Shown in pieces: positions 63,232 to 64,000 of a stretch of DNA of 64,000 bases (positions are counted from its first letter, which is position 1; each line of letters opens with the position of its first letter). The stretch covers positions 151,348-215,347 of the forward strand of contig NZ_JAAVUV010000013.1 in assembly GCF_018449635.1 (NCBI RefSeq), in the 5' to 3' direction. The translations under genes were made by a program, and so were the position numbers. Under the pieces are notes generated by a model. It saw only the letters and a program-made list of their open reading frames with translations. It had not been told where the DNA came from and ran no database searches. The DNA is from Caballeronia sp. dw_276 (GTDB taxonomy: Bacteria > Pseudomonadota > Gammaproteobacteria > Burkholderiales > Burkholderiaceae).

Positions 63232-63410
63232 CGGTAACGGCCCACGCTATGACAATAATTGTTGGTTTTGTCGCTTGAACAATATGAACAACCGTTTCTA
63301 GGCACCGGACGAGTGTAGGGCTTGGCTGTCAACAAGGGAGGAAGCTTTGCTTCCATGTCTGATTTTCTTCCTAATTTGCGTACCCGTGCGGTTGCTTCCC
63401 GAGTGTTGAT

Positions 63411-63854
63411 ATGGACGATGTTAAAGGGTTACAACTTTACCGAATATGGAGCACGCGAACACTATCGCATCATGGTGTTCCAACCAAAGTTTTGGTCGTG
63501 GATGATCTTCTCATCGCGGCAGAAGCGCTGGCGATTGCTCTGTCGGACCCCAAGCGAGCGACCCGTTTTGCGTTGAGTGGCGTAGAAGCGGTAAATCAAC
63601 TCAGCGAGTGGACCCCTGACGTGATCATTCTGGATATCAACATGCCGGAACACGATGGATATCAGACTGCACGCGTCTTACGTCGTCTGGCAACGACACG
63701 TGACGTTGTGCTGATTGCGTTCACCGCGCAGTCGGAAGCCGAGATTAGTCTCAGAGCCGTCGCTGCGGGCTTCGACGCATACTGTCAAAAAGGCAATAGC
63801 GTCTCGAGATTGATTGGTTTGATCGACAACTTCATTGCAGAACCATCGAAATGA
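63411..63854 (+). CDS. Single-domain response regulator
   Basis: A 147-residue receiver-only protein. Its acidic pair is Asp31-Asp32 (VLVVDDLL), the phospho-acceptor is Asp75 in VIILDINMPEHDG, Thr105 is in LIAFTAQSE and Lys127 in YCQKG. No output domain follows, so it acts by protein contact or as a phosphate shuttle. The N-terminal 25 residues are irregular, and a later start is possible. It probably accepts phosphate from the kinase at 60775, whose own receiver is degenerate. Confidence 0.88.
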   Translation: MDDVKGLQLYRIWSTRTLSHHGVPTKVLVVDDLLIAAEALAIALSDPKRATRFALSGVEAVNQLSEWTPDVIILDINMPEHDGYQTARVLRRLATTRDVVLIAFTAQSEAEISLRAVAAGFDAYCQKGNSVSRLIGLIDNFIAEPSK

Positions 63855-63942
63855 TGCGACGTAGCGCATTGCGCGTGTCATGGGTCGGCGACCCGCCGGC
63901 GAAACACACGTGTACCGACGTTGCTGTTTAGAAGGACGGGTG

Positions 63943-64000
63943 ATGAACAACAGGAAGCCAAAGCTGGTCCTCTTTAATTCACGCGGTGTTGCGACTGCTG
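63943..64000 (+). CDS. Start of a gene cut by the window end
   Basis: ATG 63943 follows AAGGACGGGTG and opens MNNRKPKLVLFNSRGVATA without a stop before the end. The product cannot be named from 19 residues. Confidence 0.35.
   Translation, partial: MNNRKPKLVLFNSRGVATA

Noticed and set aside
1..64000. CRISPR arrays or rRNA genes
   Set aside because: No spaced direct repeats and no rRNA sequence were found in the window.

Overview
The window looks like part of a large plasmid or chromid of a Burkholderiaceae member, most likely Paraburkholderia, Caballeronia or Burkholderia. This rests on GC-rich coding sequence, a parA-parB-rep module (about 34.4-38.2 kb) of the type I know from secondary replicons of that family, an H-NS-family protein with the W-(S/T)-G-(R/K)-G signature, a DUF1488 protein, HU copies and many short-chain dehydrogenases and LysR/AraC regulators. 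The genus is inference; no rRNA gene is present and the only tRNA-like sequence appears decayed.

Layout. 0-2.1 kb: three plus-strand genes, two of them NC-motif cysteine-hydrolase/acyltransferase-like proteins around a membrane protein. 3.0-7.6 kb: secreted and lipoprotein alpha/beta hydrolases plus a dienelactone-hydrolase-like protein. 8.6-11.0 kb: a secreted trypsin-like protease coupled to a lipoprotein. 11.7-13.2 kb: a protealysin-like M4 metalloprotease followed by its emfourin-type inhibitor. 13.8-16.0 kb: a P-loop ATPase with a C-terminal helix-hairpin-helix, translationally coupled to an unrecognised partner; this is the best candidate for an undescribed system. 17.5-19.5 kb: a RES-domain toxin, its antitoxin and a protein holding an orphan ATP-cone segment. 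20-25.8 kb: a membrane protein, a diguanylate cyclase and small unknown genes. 26.2-30.7 kb: nucleoid and DNA-binding proteins (double-domain H-NS, tandem helix-turn-helix protein, DUF1488, HU) and a Sel1-like protein.

30.7-34.4 kb is a graveyard: a TnsA-like relic, a Leu-type tRNA-like sequence with anticodon GAA, a gene fragment and an HU pseudogene. 34.4-39.2 kb is the partition/replication core followed by about 1 kb of non-coding DNA with inverted repeats. 39.2-44.9 kb holds a broken hydrolase, a DUF3800 protein, a long tyrosine recombinase, a ribbon-helix-helix protein and a beta carbonic anhydrase. 45.2-46.65 kb is an intact ISL3-family insertion sequence with an exact 8-bp target duplication. 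46.7-49.5 kb contains two SDRs (one frameshifted) and a LysR gene with two in-frame stops. 49.9-54.0 kb is an AraC regulator divergent from a five-gene catabolic-looking operon. 54.1-55.9 kb is a chimera of a DUF4011 helicase fragment and a recombinase 3' end, then a second HU gene. 56.3-64 kb holds an SDR, a GH15-type glucosidase, a lipoprotein esterase, a hybrid histidine kinase whose receiver lacks its phospho-acceptor Asp, and a stand-alone response regulator.

Together the genes describe an accessory replicon: a self-contained maintenance unit, several chromatin-like proteins, envelope and secreted hydrolases, stress and sugar enzymes, and abundant decay products of past insertions. All calls are from reading the sequence; family names come from recognised motifs, not database searches.
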